From Thiodiazotropha sp040506775 (GTDB lineage Bacteria; Pseudomonadota; Gammaproteobacteria; Chromatiales; Chromatiaceae): DNA of 64,000 nucleotides. Position numbers and translations under genes: made by a program. How positions within the stretch are numbered: position 1 is the stretch's first letter; every line of letters begins with the position of its first letter. Under the pieces are notes generated by a model. That model was not told where the DNA came from. It searched no databases and saw only the letters and a program-made list of their open reading frames with translations. Below, in pieces: positions 43,601 to 51,271 of the stretch. Location of the stretch: positions 81,896 through 145,895 of the forward strand of contig JBEVWC010000014.1 in NCBI GenBank assembly GCA_040506775.1, written 5' to 3'.

Positions 43601-45260
43601 CACGAGACGTTATGGCGGCAGTGGGCTGGGCCTGAATATCAGTCAGCAACTGGTGCATCTTATGGGCGGGCGTCTGGAGGTCGACAGTACGCCGGGTCGG
43701 GGCAGCCGTTTTTCCTTCGTATTGCCCTTTCATCTGCCTCAGGAACATGAGGAACGGTCCTGGTTGCCCGCTCCCGGAATGCGGGGATTGCGCGCCCTGG
43801 TGGTGGATGACAATGCGATGGCTTCGCAGATTCTCAGTGAGATGCTGGAGTCCTTCACCTTCGATGTGACCTCGGCGAGTCGCGCCGAACAAGCACTGGG
43901 TCTGGTGGAAGCGGCTGACAAACAGGCGAAGCCCTTTCAGCTGGTATTGATGGACTGGCGCTTACCCGGCCTGGATGGTGTCGAAGCGGGACGCATGATC
44001 AAATCGGAACTGGGGCTTTCCCATCAACCGGTCGTGATACTGGTCACCGCGTTCGGTCGTGAAGAGGTCATGCAGTCGGCCCAGGAGGCCGGGATGGATG
44101 GTTTCCTCATCAAGCCGGTGAATCCCTCGGTGTTGTTCGATGCGATCATGCAGGCGTTTAATCAGGAACTCAGCGATGCCTCCCGGCAGCGCACCAGGGA
44201 AATGACTCTGCAGGCTTTGCAGGGTGAGGTGCTGCTGGTGGAGGACAACCCGATCAACCAGCAGGTGGCCCAGGAGATCCTGCAATTGATGGGACTGCAG
44301 GTCAGCATAGCCGGGGATGGTTATCAGGCCCTTGCACGGCTGCAGGAACAGACCTTTGACCTGGTGCTGATGGATATCCAGATGCCCGGCATGGATGGCT
44401 ATGAAACGGTCCGGCGCATCCGCGCCCAGGCGCGCTTCAGCGGGTTACCGGTGATAGCGATGACTGCGCATGCCATGAGCGGTGACCGTGAGAAATGTCT
44501 CGAGGCTGGGATGAACGACCATATCGCCAAACCCATCGAACCCAGCCGTCTGCATGCCACCCTGCACAATTGGCTGAAGACGAGTGACAAGCCTTTACCC
44601 GTGGAAACGGAATCCCCTGATACCCCTGACCAGCCGGAGTTCCCAAACAGTCTGCCCGGCATCGATCTGGCCTGGGGACTGGAACGCATCGGTGGTAACC
44701 GAAAACTGTTTGCCAAGCTGTTGGCGGACTTTCTGGGTCATCACCGGGATACCCTGCAGCGTTTCAAGGATCAACTCCAGAATAATCAACCTGAGGATGC
44801 GCGTCGGGAGTTACACACACTTCAGGGTGTTTCCGGTAACCTGGGCGGACTTGAATTGCAGCAGGCGGCCAGGATCCTGGAAAGCCGTCTGCTCGAATCA
44901 CAGGATGGCTTACTCGACGGGGAGGCCTACCAGGCGTTTGCACAGGCCTTCGAAACCTTCATCCGTTCCCTGTCGCAACTCGAACAGGATGGGGTGATCA
45001 CTGGGCAGGATGCGGTGAAGGTGGTGAAGGATACGGATTCCCAGGATATCCAGCCCCTGCTCGAAAGGCTTGCTGAAGCGCTGGAAGAGGGTGATCCGGA
45101 AGCCCGTAACCTGTTAACCGTGATTGAGGCAAAACTGCCTGATGATACGTCACAGCGAATCTTCAACCGTATGGTCGAGTTGATCGGCGGATATGATTTC
45201 GACGATGCCCTGGTGATGTTGGACCAGTTGAAAAAGAGCCTAAAGGAAAATAAGGAATGA
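40614..45260 (+). CDS. BvgS/EvgS-like hybrid histidine kinase with three solute-binding domains
   Basis: The 1548-residue protein begins with a signal-anchor (LILLILICVSPLSL) and three consecutive family 3 solute-binding (Venus flytrap) domains in the periplasm (about 45-265, 285-510, 530-765). A membrane helix (VIGGASVLLLLSFLWL, about 770-787) leads to the kinase: HisKA with H823 (NMSHEIRTPMN), HATPase with NLVSNAIKF, DTGIGIP and GGSGLGL boxes, receiver 1 with D1114 (MDWRLPGLDG), receiver 2 with D1254 (MDIQMPGMDG), and an Hpt domain with H1401 (LHTLQGVSGN). It should sense amino acids or similar small molecules and pass phosphate along an H-D-H relay. It overlaps an HD-GYP response regulator by four bases. 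Confidence 0.95.
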   Translation: MLRTVIHRLILLILICVSPLSLSAGAPPSQDAPDTSDPVTADPDGTLVIAGSWNLPPFSQLDSAGQPTGIGVDIWELWAQRTGRKIRFRLSNLMDSLEDLKQGRADFHMGLYASSQRSEWLTFSKPYLSAPATLYFRPKGDRPTRLADLDGKRIGILGPPPKTLFTQQLPRAEAVVYENIPRMIEAMDQNAIEGFIADRPSTEMILLRQGRRGDFVPLSRDLYQAELRVGVKKTSADLLEVIEQGLDLLTREELEAILSRWLGASIDYGQFLPRYDSVGLSRKEKTWVEQHPVLRIAVDPIFAPYEFIDDQQNHQGISADFLSLLGRRLGLEFRLIPTSDWDHSVQLGYDKQVDLLPMINRTEEREQHLIFTDAYFLSRRVIITRGLRNDLNSEAELAGKRLALPTGYSINEIITRDHPDVTIIEVADIPTALLKVSEGTADATILSIGVAGYWMERSEISNLRITGNYGRPSVLAMAVRNDWPELAAILQKGLDSISDDERQQIRRRWITLNPGEIPSLNNPKVSLDLSVKEWSWLSKHSSIRIGIDPNWEPIEYVTLEGKYRGISSRFMKRLSEIIGIGLSLEPNLTWQQVMQKAESGEIDVLPAVTPSPERMLYLSFTEPYLQSPIMIFNRKNAPLLTGLPELKGQRVAVVKNYVVEENLKRDRPDLDLFTFSTAEQALRALAAGKVDAYVGNLTIGSFLIDNLGLSNLKVAAPTPYNSALSIGVRKDSPELLSILEKALASIGEDERREMRQESLAIRYEVEVNYTLLWQVIGGASVLLLLSFLWLAQTRRQKQALAAAKAEADQANQFKTYFLANMSHEIRTPMNAIVGFGHLALQTELSQRQRHYIEKIQVSANALLNVINDVLDFTKIEAGKLDIEQVAFSLGEVLDNLVSINAIRAEEKGLELLLQQDLQVPDQLIGDPLRLGQVLVNLVSNAIKFTEKGEVTIQVNELEREGERVRLKFSIEDTGIGIPRDQVERLFDAFTQLDGSTTRRYGGSGLGLNISQQLVHLMGGRLEVDSTPGRGSRFSFVLPFHLPQEHEERSWLPAPGMRGLRALVVDDNAMASQILSEMLESFTFDVTSASRAEQALGLVEAADKQAKPFQLVLMDWRLPGLDGVEAGRMIKSELGLSHQPVVILVTAFGREEVMQSAQEAGMDGFLIKPVNPSVLFDAIMQAFNQELSDASRQRTREMTLQALQGEVLLVEDNPINQQVAQEILQLMGLQVSIAGDGYQALARLQEQTFDLVLMDIQMPGMDGYETVRRIRAQARFSGLPVIAMTAHAMSGDREKCLEAGMNDHIAKPIEPSRLHATLHNWLKTSDKPLPVETESPDTPDQPEFPNSLPGIDLAWGLERIGGNRKLFAKLLADFLGHHRDTLQRFKDQLQNNQPEDARRELHTLQGVSGNLGGLELQQAARILESRLLESQDGLLDGEAYQAFAQAFETFIRSLSQLEQDGVITGQDAVKVVKDTDSQDIQPLLERLAEALEEGDPEARNLLTVIEAKLPDDTSQRIFNRMVELIGGYDFDDALVMLDQLKKSLKENKE

Positions 45261-46342
45261 CCCCTGAGAGACCTAAGATACTGATCGTGGATGACGAGAA
45301 ATTCTATCTCGACGTGCTGATGGAACTGCTTCAGGATCAGTATAAGATCGTGGTGGCAAAAGATGGTGAACAGGCATTGCGCCGGGCCGGCTCCGATCCG
45401 CAGCCCGATCTGATCCTGCTGGATATCCTGATGCCCGACATGGATGGCTACCAGGTCTGCGAAAAACTCAAGGCCAATCCACAGACCCGCGATATCCCGG
45501 TGATCTTTCTTACCATCAAAAGCGAAGTGGCGGATGAACTCAGGGGATTCGAACTCGGGGCAGTGGATTACATCTCCAAGCCTATGAGTCCGCCTATCGT
45601 TCAGGCCCGGGTGGACACCCATATCGCCCTCAGTCAGGCCCGCGCACAGTTGGCCGATCGTAATTCCGAACTCGAGACCAAGGTGCAGGAGCGCACCGCA
45701 GAACTCAGTCGGACCAAAGACGTTGCGATCTATTGCATGGCCTCCCTGGCGGAGACCCGTGACACCGAAACGGGTAAACATATCCTGCGCACTCAGAATT
45801 ACATACTCTGCCTGGCGCGTAAGTTGCGAGATCTGGGTCTGTTCGGTCATTACCTCAATGATCACAATATCGAAATGCTCTACAAGACCTCGGCTCTGCA
45901 TGACATCGGTAAAGTCGGGGTGCCTGACCGGATCCTCCTAAAACCGGGAAAACTCGATCCCGAAGAGTGGGAGATGATGAAACAACATGCCCGGTATGGA
46001 CACGATGCCTTACTGCGCGCCGAACAGGTGCTTGGGAGCACCGATTTCCTGGTCATGGCCCGGGAGATTGCCTACAGCCACCATGAGCATTGGGACGGGA
46101 GTGGCTATCCCCAGGGGCTCAAGGGCGATGCGATTCCGATTTCCGGTCGTCTGATGGCGATTGCGGATGTTTACGATGCACTGATCAACCGGCGGGTCTA
46201 TAAAGATCCCTATTCCCACGACTATGCAGTGAAGGCCATCCTGGATGCATCGGGCAGTCACTTCGATCCACGCATGATTGGGGCTTTTACCTCACTGACC
46301 GATGATTTTCTCAGGATTGCCGTGGAGTATGCTGACAACTAA
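45257..46342 (+). CDS. Response regulator with HD-GYP c-di-GMP phosphodiesterase domain
   Basis: The 361-residue protein has an N-terminal receiver (ILIVDDEKFYLDVL; phosphoacceptor in LILLDILMPDMDGY; KPMSPPIV), a short coiled-coil linker (ETKVQERTAELSRTKD) and an HD-GYP domain with HDIGKVGVPDRILLKPG and HHEHWDGSGYPQGL. This is the RpfG layout: phosphorylation of the receiver controls hydrolysis of cyclic di-GMP. The start overlaps the stop of the hybrid kinase gene (ATGA), so it is the obvious output partner of that kinase, linking an external solute signal to second-messenger level, and so to biofilm, motility or surface attachment. Confidence 0.95.
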   Translation: MTPERPKILIVDDEKFYLDVLMELLQDQYKIVVAKDGEQALRRAGSDPQPDLILLDILMPDMDGYQVCEKLKANPQTRDIPVIFLTIKSEVADELRGFELGAVDYISKPMSPPIVQARVDTHIALSQARAQLADRNSELETKVQERTAELSRTKDVAIYCMASLAETRDTETGKHILRTQNYILCLARKLRDLGLFGHYLNDHNIEMLYKTSALHDIGKVGVPDRILLKPGKLDPEEWEMMKQHARYGHDALLRAEQVLGSTDFLVMAREIAYSHHEHWDGSGYPQGLKGDAIPISGRLMAIADVYDALINRRVYKDPYSHDYAVKAILDASGSHFDPRMIGAFTSLTDDFLRIAVEYADN

Positions 46343-46468
46343 TGATAGGGCCGTCAGGACGACGCGTGACGGTCTGTTTGGTAAGTCATACACCGCACGG
46401 ATAAGAGGCATCGACCGATTTGGTTGGGTGGTGCCAGATCATGGCCCTCCGCATCACCGATCTCTTTT

Positions 46469-46543
46469 ACCACGAAGGACACGAAGGGTGGAATTTGATG
46501 AACGCTCGAGTCGTTTCTTCGTGCACTTCGTGTCCTTCGTGGT
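46469..46543. repeat. 18-base perfect inverted repeat (ACCACGAAGGACACGAAG)
   Basis: ACCACGAAGGACACGAAG at 46469-46486 and its exact reverse complement at 46526-46543, separated by 39 bases. The arms contain the short direct repeat CACGAAGGA. Such CACGAAGGACACGAAG elements are found scattered in intergenic DNA of many bacteria. The 438-base region 46343-46780 has otherwise only the thrS leader elements listed separately. Confidence 0.85.
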
Positions 46544-46600
46544 GAGATAGATATGGTTTTGACTTGCCGGAAAGGGCGTATTAGACTCCTCCTTCATTTT

Positions 46601-46628
46601 TTGAACTGCCTGATAACCCATTGATAGT
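46601..46628 (+). promoter_or_regulatory. Possible thrS promoter
   Basis: TTGAAC at 46601 and GATAGT at 46623 with a 16-base spacer fit a modest sigma-70 promoter. If used, the thrS leader would be about 145 bases and would include the hairpins below. Confidence 0.3.
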
Positions 46629-46705
46629 TTGTGGTTATGAGGACGAAACAGACCACTTTGTATTGGCCTGTGCCCGGCTGCCCTGTCAGCCCAATCTTCT
46701 CGCCG

Positions 46706-46732
46706 AGCCGGCCCGTTTGCCGGCTTTTTTGT
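46706..46732 (+). terminator. Rho-independent terminator in front of thrS (possible attenuator)
   Basis: AGCCGGC / GCCGGCT stem (46706-46712 and 46719-46725) with a six-base loop and a T6 run. It lies only 50 bases before the thrS start and 364 bases after the previous gene, so it may regulate entry into thrS rather than end the upstream operon. Confidence 0.7.
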
Positions 46733-46738
46733 TTTCAA

Positions 46739-46759
46739 GTGGCCTCTCGTATGGGCCAC
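46739..46759 (+). promoter_or_regulatory. thrS translational operator resembling the tRNA-Thr anticodon arm
   Basis: GTGGCCT (46739-46745) pairs with GGGCCAC (46753-46759), seven pairs including one G-U, around a seven-base loop CTCGTAT. The loop has the order of a tRNA anticodon loop: pyrimidine 32, U33, CGU as bases 34-36, A37 and U38; CGU is a threonine anticodon. It ends seven bases before the GAGG ribosome-binding site. In E. coli, threonyl-tRNA synthetase represses its own mRNA by binding a hairpin of this kind, so the same autoregulation is likely here. Confidence 0.72.
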
Positions 46760-46780
46760 CACTGATGAGGAAATGTAGTT

Positions 46781-48697
46781 ATGCCTGTTATTTCTCTTCC
46801 CGACGGTTCCCAACGAGCATTCGACCAGGCGGTCACGGTGATGGATGTCGCCAGCGCCATCGGTCCCGGACTGGCCAAGGCAGCCATGGCGGGGCTCGTA
46901 AACGGAAAAATGGTCGACACCTCCCACCTGATCGAGCAGGACAGTCAGCTCGCAATCATTACCAGTCGTGATGAGGAGGCGCTGCCACTGATGCGGCATG
47001 ATGCCGCCCATGTCATGGCGCAGGCGGTGCAGGAACTCTATCCCGGTACTCAGGTCACCATCGGTCCGGCCATCGAGGACGGTTTCTATTACGATTTCGC
47101 TCGCAGCGAGCCCTTTACCCCAGACGATCTGGCAAAGATCGAGCAACGCATGCACGAGATCGTCAAGCGCAATCTGCCGATCCAGCGTGAGGTGTGGGAG
47201 CGGGACCAGGCGATGCAGACCTTCGATGGTATCGGCGAAAAGTACAAGGTGGAGATCATTCGCGAGTTTATCCCCGAAGGGGAAGAGGTGTCGGTGTACC
47301 GGCAGGGCGAGTGGTTCGATGTCTGCCGCGGGCCGCATCTGCCCAGCACCGGCATGCTTGGCAAAGGCTTCAAGCTGATGAAAGTGGCCGGCGCCTACTG
47401 GCGGGGTGATTCCAACAACGAGATGCTGCAACGCATCTACGGTACGGCCTGGCGGGACAAGAAAGAGCTGAATGCCTACCTGCATCGCCTGGAAGAGGCC
47501 GAGAAACGGGATCATCGCAAGATCGGTAAGGCCATGGATCTGTTCCATACCCAGGAAGAGGCCCCGGGCATGGCGTTCTGGCACGACAAGGGCTGGCGCA
47601 TCTACATCACCATTCAGCAGTACATCCGCGACAAGCTGAAGGATCACGGTTACCAGGAAGTGCACACCCCTCAGGTGATCGATCGCAGTCTGTGGGAGAA
47701 ATCCGGACATTGGGAGAAGTTTCGCGACGATATCTTCGTCACCGAGACCGACGACCGGGTCTACGCCATCAAACCGATGAACTGCCCGGCACATATTCAG
47801 ATCTACAACCATGGGCTGAAGAGCTACCGGGATCTGCCCCTGCGACTGGCGGAGTTCGGCTCCTGTCATCGCAACGAACCCTCGGGCACACTGCATGGCC
47901 TGATGCGGGTGCGGAATTTCGTTCAGGACGACGCGCACATCTTCTGTACCGAGGATCAGATCCTTGCCGAGGTGCTGGCGTTCAACCAGCTGCTGTTCGA
48001 GGTCTACAAGGACTTTGGTTTCGACGAGGTGCTGGTCAAGCTCTCCACCCGCCCGGAGAAACGGGTCGGTTCCGACGAGGTGTGGGACAAGGCGGAGAAG
48101 GCCCTGGAAGACGCCCTCAACCAGCAGGGACTGGAGTGGGAGTTGCAGCCTGGAGAAGGCGCCTTCTACGGTCCGAAGATCGAGTTTTCCCTCAAGGACT
48201 GCCTCGGCCGGGTCTGGCAGCTGGGCACCATCCAGCTCGATTTCTCCATGCCGGACCGCCTCGGGGCCTCCTACATCGCGGAGGACAACAGCAAACAGGT
48301 CCCGGTTATGCTGCACCGGGCGATCCTCGGTTCGCTGGAGCGGTTCATCGGAATCCTCATCGAACACTATGCCGGGGCACTGCCAGTTTGGCTGGCGCCG
48401 GTACAGGCGGTGCTGATGAATATCACCGATCGCCAGGCCGCTTACCTGGATCAATGTCTCAAATCCTTGCGGAGCAACGGTTTTCGAGTGGAATCGGACT
48501 TGAGAAATGAGAAGATTGGCTTTAAAATCCGCGAGCACACGTTGATGCGCGTGCCTTATCTGCTGATTCTGGGCGACCGGGAGATGGAGGAGGGCACCGT
48601 TGCAGTACGTACCCGCACAGGCGAGGATCTGGGCTCCATGCCGCTGACAGACTTCATCGAGCGGATGCGGACGGAAGTACAGAAACGTGTAAATTGA
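46781..48697 (+). CDS. thrS: Threonine--tRNA ligase
   Basis: The 638-residue product is full length for class IIa ThrRS: N-terminal TGS domain (1-62), the second additional/editing domain (HDAAHVMAQAVQELYP and the later FDVCRGPHLPSTG), the catalytic core with zinc ligands in AIKPMNCPAHIQIY and related histidines, motif 2 LAEFGSCHRNEPSGTLHGL and motif 3 LHRAILGSLERFIGILIEH, and a C-terminal anticodon-binding domain. It attaches threonine to tRNA-Thr and edits Ser-tRNA-Thr. GAGG precedes the ATG by ten bases. Expression probably responds to the tRNA-like hairpin and the terminator in its leader. Confidence 0.98.
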   Translation: MPVISLPDGSQRAFDQAVTVMDVASAIGPGLAKAAMAGLVNGKMVDTSHLIEQDSQLAIITSRDEEALPLMRHDAAHVMAQAVQELYPGTQVTIGPAIEDGFYYDFARSEPFTPDDLAKIEQRMHEIVKRNLPIQREVWERDQAMQTFDGIGEKYKVEIIREFIPEGEEVSVYRQGEWFDVCRGPHLPSTGMLGKGFKLMKVAGAYWRGDSNNEMLQRIYGTAWRDKKELNAYLHRLEEAEKRDHRKIGKAMDLFHTQEEAPGMAFWHDKGWRIYITIQQYIRDKLKDHGYQEVHTPQVIDRSLWEKSGHWEKFRDDIFVTETDDRVYAIKPMNCPAHIQIYNHGLKSYRDLPLRLAEFGSCHRNEPSGTLHGLMRVRNFVQDDAHIFCTEDQILAEVLAFNQLLFEVYKDFGFDEVLVKLSTRPEKRVGSDEVWDKAEKALEDALNQQGLEWELQPGEGAFYGPKIEFSLKDCLGRVWQLGTIQLDFSMPDRLGASYIAEDNSKQVPVMLHRAILGSLERFIGILIEHYAGALPVWLAPVQAVLMNITDRQAAYLDQCLKSLRSNGFRVESDLRNEKIGFKIREHTLMRVPYLLILGDREMEEGTVAVRTRTGEDLGSMPLTDFIERMRTEVQKRVN

Positions 48698-48701
48698 GTG
48701 T

Positions 48702-48729
48702 AAAAGCACTGGTATGCCCGGTGCTTTTT
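48702..48729 (+). terminator. Terminator/attenuator between thrS and infC
   Basis: AAAAGCACTGG pairs with CCGGTGCTTTT (one G-U pair) around TATGC, followed by T's, beginning five bases after the thrS stop codon. Partial read-through would set the ratio of thrS to infC-rpmI-rplT messages. Confidence 0.8.
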
Positions 48730-48766
48730 CTACTTTTGGGGTTTGAACTTTTTGGAGGAACCGGCT

Positions 48767-49285
48767 ATCGCTGCTGTTAAAAAGCACCGTCTAAACGATG
48801 AGATCACAGTTGCCAAGATCAGGCTCATCGGTGTCGATGGTGAACAAGTTGGGGTTGTTTCGATTGAGGAGGCCTTACGCGCCGCTCAGGAAGCAGGTTT
48901 GGATCTTGTGGAGATCGTACCAAACGGGGAACCCCCGGTTTGTCGCGTAATGGATTACGGCAAGTTTCTGTTTGAATTAAAGAAAACGAAACAAGCCGCG
49001 AAAAAGAAGCAAAAGCAGGTTCATGTTAAAGAGATCAAGTTCCGTCCAGGGACGGGCGAAGGGGATTATCAGGTAAAACTGCGCAACCTGATACGTTTCC
49101 TAGAAGACGGGGACAAGACCAAAGTCACCATGCGGTTCCGCGGGCGTGAGCACGCTCACCGGGAACTGGGTTTGGAACTTCTGGAACGGGTGGAGAAGGA
49201 TCTGATCGAATACGGCCAGGTCGAACAGAAACCCATGATGGAAGGTCGCCAGATGGTGATGGTTCTGGGTCCCAAGAAAAAGTAA
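48767..49285 (+). CDS. infC: Translation initiation factor IF-3 (AUC start codon)
   Basis: The 172-residue product has the IF-3 N-terminal domain (VGVVSIEEALRAAQEAGLDL, CRVMDYGKFLFE), the lysine-rich linker helix (KKTKQAAKKKQKQ) and the C-terminal domain (VKEIKFRPGTGEGDY, MRFRGREHAHRELG). No ATG, GTG or TTG stands at the expected position: the GGAGGAA at 48754-48760 is followed after six bases by ATC at 48767 and then the conserved AAVKKHRLND start. Enterobacterial infC uses the rare start AUU, which lets IF-3 repress its own synthesis; AUC is read in the same way. A TTG at 48743 is in frame but would lie upstream of the binding site. Confidence 0.96.
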   Translation: MAAVKKHRLNDEITVAKIRLIGVDGEQVGVVSIEEALRAAQEAGLDLVEIVPNGEPPVCRVMDYGKFLFELKKTKQAAKKKQKQVHVKEIKFRPGTGEGDYQVKLRNLIRFLEDGDKTKVTMRFRGREHAHRELGLELLERVEKDLIEYGQVEQKPMMEGRQMVMVLGPKKK

Positions 49286-49329
49286 CTTTTTGCGCCATTG
49301 AGGCGCTCAAATAGCGGAGTTTTACGACT

Positions 49330-49527
49330 ATGCCTAAGATTAAGACCAATCGGGGCGCGGCCAAGCGTTTCAAGCGCACCGCGTCCGGTTCCTTCAAATG
49401 TAACAGCTCTCATCGGCGTCATATCCTGACCAAGAAGAGCACCAAGCGGAAGCGTCAATTGCGTTCGCCCAACACCATCGCGAAGACCGATGTGGCCATG
49501 GCCCGTCGGATGATGCCCTACGCTTAA
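49330..49527 (+). CDS. rpmI: Ribosomal protein bL35
   Basis: The 65-residue, very basic protein (PKIKTNRGAAKRFKRTASG, CNSSHRRHILTKKSTKRKRQ) is bL35 of the large subunit. It is 44 bases after infC and precedes rplT by 24 bases, the standard infC-rpmI-rplT order. In E. coli, bL20 represses this operon through an RNA structure near rpmI; I could not trace that structure here. Confidence 0.98.
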   Translation: MPKIKTNRGAAKRFKRTASGSFKCNSSHRRHILTKKSTKRKRQLRSPNTIAKTDVAMARRMMPYA

Positions 49528-49551
49528 CCTCAACCGGAACCGGATACCAAC

Positions 49552-49911
49552 ATGTCTCGAGTCAAACGTGGTGTACAAGCACGCGCCCGTCATAAAAAGG
49601 TGCTTGAAGAAGCCAAGGGTTACTACGGAGCCCGCAGCAAAGTTTATCGTGTCGCCAAACAGGCGGTTATCAAGGCCGGCCAATATGCCTACCGCGATCG
49701 TCGTCAGAAAAAGCGTCAGTTCCGCGCCCTGTGGATTGCCCGCATCAATGCCGGCGCCCGGGACAACGGTCTTTCCTACAGCCGCTTGATCAACGGTCTG
49801 CACATTGCGAATATCGAAGTGGATCGCAAGATGCTGGCTGATCTGGCTGTCAACGACAAAGCCGCGTTCAGCGTGCTGGCAGAACAGGCCAAGGCCGCTC
49901 TTTCCAGCTAA
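49552..49911 (+). CDS. rplT: Ribosomal protein bL20
   Basis: The 119-residue protein (SRVKRGVQARARHKKVLEEAK to QAKAALSS) is bL20, an early 50S assembly protein with a long basic N-terminal helix (YRDRRQKKRQFRALWI). It is the last gene before a strong terminator. Confidence 0.98.
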   Translation: MSRVKRGVQARARHKKVLEEAKGYYGARSKVYRVAKQAVIKAGQYAYRDRRQKKRQFRALWIARINAGARDNGLSYSRLINGLHIANIEVDRKMLADLAVNDKAAFSVLAEQAKAALSS

Positions 49912-50221
49912 ACGGCTGTTGTCGCGCACGGTTTGACCGGCGACACAGTGAGCATAAAAGGGGGAGGCCTGTGGCTTCCCCCTTTTTTATTACCTGAATC
50001 CATGAGGCATGGGCGGGCGCAGCGTGTAAGATAGGAGGTTTCCCGATGTGTCAGGAAATCTTCGCTTAATCCAGCAGGTCAGGCGGACGTTTACGCTGAC
50101 CAGGGGAAGCCATAGCCTGCGCTATGTGACGTCATCAGCCCGTGGATCGGGAATTGATGAATATCCATTGCACCATGCCTGCAAGGGGATGGTCGAAAGC
50201 GATCTTGAGGTTGAACAGCAG
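49912..50221. other. rplT terminator and pheS leader region
   Basis: 310 bases. After the terminator come AGGAGG (50033-50038) and a seven-codon mini-frame ATG..TAA at 50046-50069 (MCQEIFA), with one Phe codon. The same AGGAGG also precedes an in-frame GTG at 50048 that would extend PheS by 58 residues. The mini-frame may be a leader peptide, but it has no run of Phe codons and I saw no clear attenuator hairpin before pheS. Confidence 0.4.
49956..49988 (+). terminator. Rho-independent terminator after rplT
   Basis: AAAAGGGGGA and TCCCCCTTTT arms with GGCCTGTGGC-type inner pairing and a T6 run, 45 bases after the rplT stop. Confidence 0.92.
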
Positions 50222-51250
50222 ATGGACGATTCCACACTCGACATAACGGGACTGATAGACGCCGCGGAACGGGCCATCGAGGCGGCAACTGATCTTGCCG
50301 GGCTTGATGATGTGCGTGTCGAATATCTGGGCAAGAGCGGCCAACTGACCTCGCAACTGAAGAAACTCGGTACCCTGCCGGCAGATCAGCGTCCCCAGGC
50401 GGGACAGGCTATCAATCAGGCCAAGCAGCGTCTGCAACAGGCCATCGAGGCACGCCGGGAAGTGCTCGAACAGGAGGCCCTGAGCAAACGCCTGGCTGAA
50501 GAGCGTATCGATGTGACCCTGCCGGGGCGTGGTCTTCAGCGTGGCGGTCTGCATCCGGTCACCCGAACCCTGAACCGGATCGAGCGTCTGTTCGCCCATG
50601 CGGGGTTCGAATCGGTGGAAGGCCCGGAGATCGAGGACGACTATCACAACTTCGAAGCCCTCAATATCCCGGAGACCCATCCGGCCCGTGCGATGCACGA
50701 TACCTTCTATTTCGATGCGCATATGCTGTTGCGGACCCATACCTCGCCGGTACAGATCCGTGCCATGGAAAAGAGTGAGCCGCCGTTGCGCATCATTGCC
50801 CCCGGCCGGGTCTACCGATGCGATTCGGATCTGACCCACACCCCCATGTTCCACCAGGTGGAAGGTTTCCTGGTCGATGAGGATGTCTCCTTCGCCGACC
50901 TCAAAGGTGTGTTGTACGACTTCCTCAGCCGGTTTTTCGAACGCGAACTGAAGTTGCGATTCCGTCCCTCCTACTTTCCATTCACCGAGCCTTCCGCCGA
51001 GGTGGATATCGAGTGTGTGATGTGTGGCGGGGAGGGCTGCCGGGTGTGCAGTCAGACCGGTTGGATCGAGGTCCTCGGGTGCGGCATGATCCATCCGGAG
51101 GTGTTCCGCCATGTGGGCATCGACAGCGAACGCTACACCGGGTATGCCTTCGGCATGGGGGTTGAACGCCTGACCATGCTGCGCTACGGGGTCAACGATC
51201 TGCGTCTGTTTTTCGAGAACGATCTGCGCTTTTTGAAGCAGTTCGCCTGA
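50222..51250 (+). CDS. pheS: Phenylalanine--tRNA ligase alpha subunit
   Basis: The 342-residue protein has the coiled-coil N-terminal arm (about 1-90, binding the tRNA), then class II motifs: HPVTRTLNRIERLFAHAGFE, motif 2 FHQVEGFLVDEDVSFADLKG with HTSPVQIRAM and RVYRCDSDLTHTPMFH, and motif 3 AFGMGVERLTMLRYG. With PheT it forms the (alpha-beta)2 enzyme that charges tRNA-Phe. I start at the ATG at 50222, which gives a typical length. An in-frame GTG at 50048 has a perfect AGGAGG nine bases upstream and would add 58 residues that do not resemble the family, so the start is the uncertain point. Confidence 0.96.
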   Translation: MDDSTLDITGLIDAAERAIEAATDLAGLDDVRVEYLGKSGQLTSQLKKLGTLPADQRPQAGQAINQAKQRLQQAIEARREVLEQEALSKRLAEERIDVTLPGRGLQRGGLHPVTRTLNRIERLFAHAGFESVEGPEIEDDYHNFEALNIPETHPARAMHDTFYFDAHMLLRTHTSPVQIRAMEKSEPPLRIIAPGRVYRCDSDLTHTPMFHQVEGFLVDEDVSFADLKGVLYDFLSRFFERELKLRFRPSYFPFTEPSAEVDIECVMCGGEGCRVCSQTGWIEVLGCGMIHPEVFRHVGIDSERYTGYAFGMGVERLTMLRYGVNDLRLFFENDLRFLKQFA

Positions 51251-51271
51251 AGGTTTAAAGGGTAGAGCATC

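Noticed and set aside
46454..48787. 777-codon open frame on the minus strand covering thrS
   Set aside because: It is the antisense of a full-length, conserved thrS; the long open frame follows from the G+C-rich third codon positions, and the protein has no recognisable domain.
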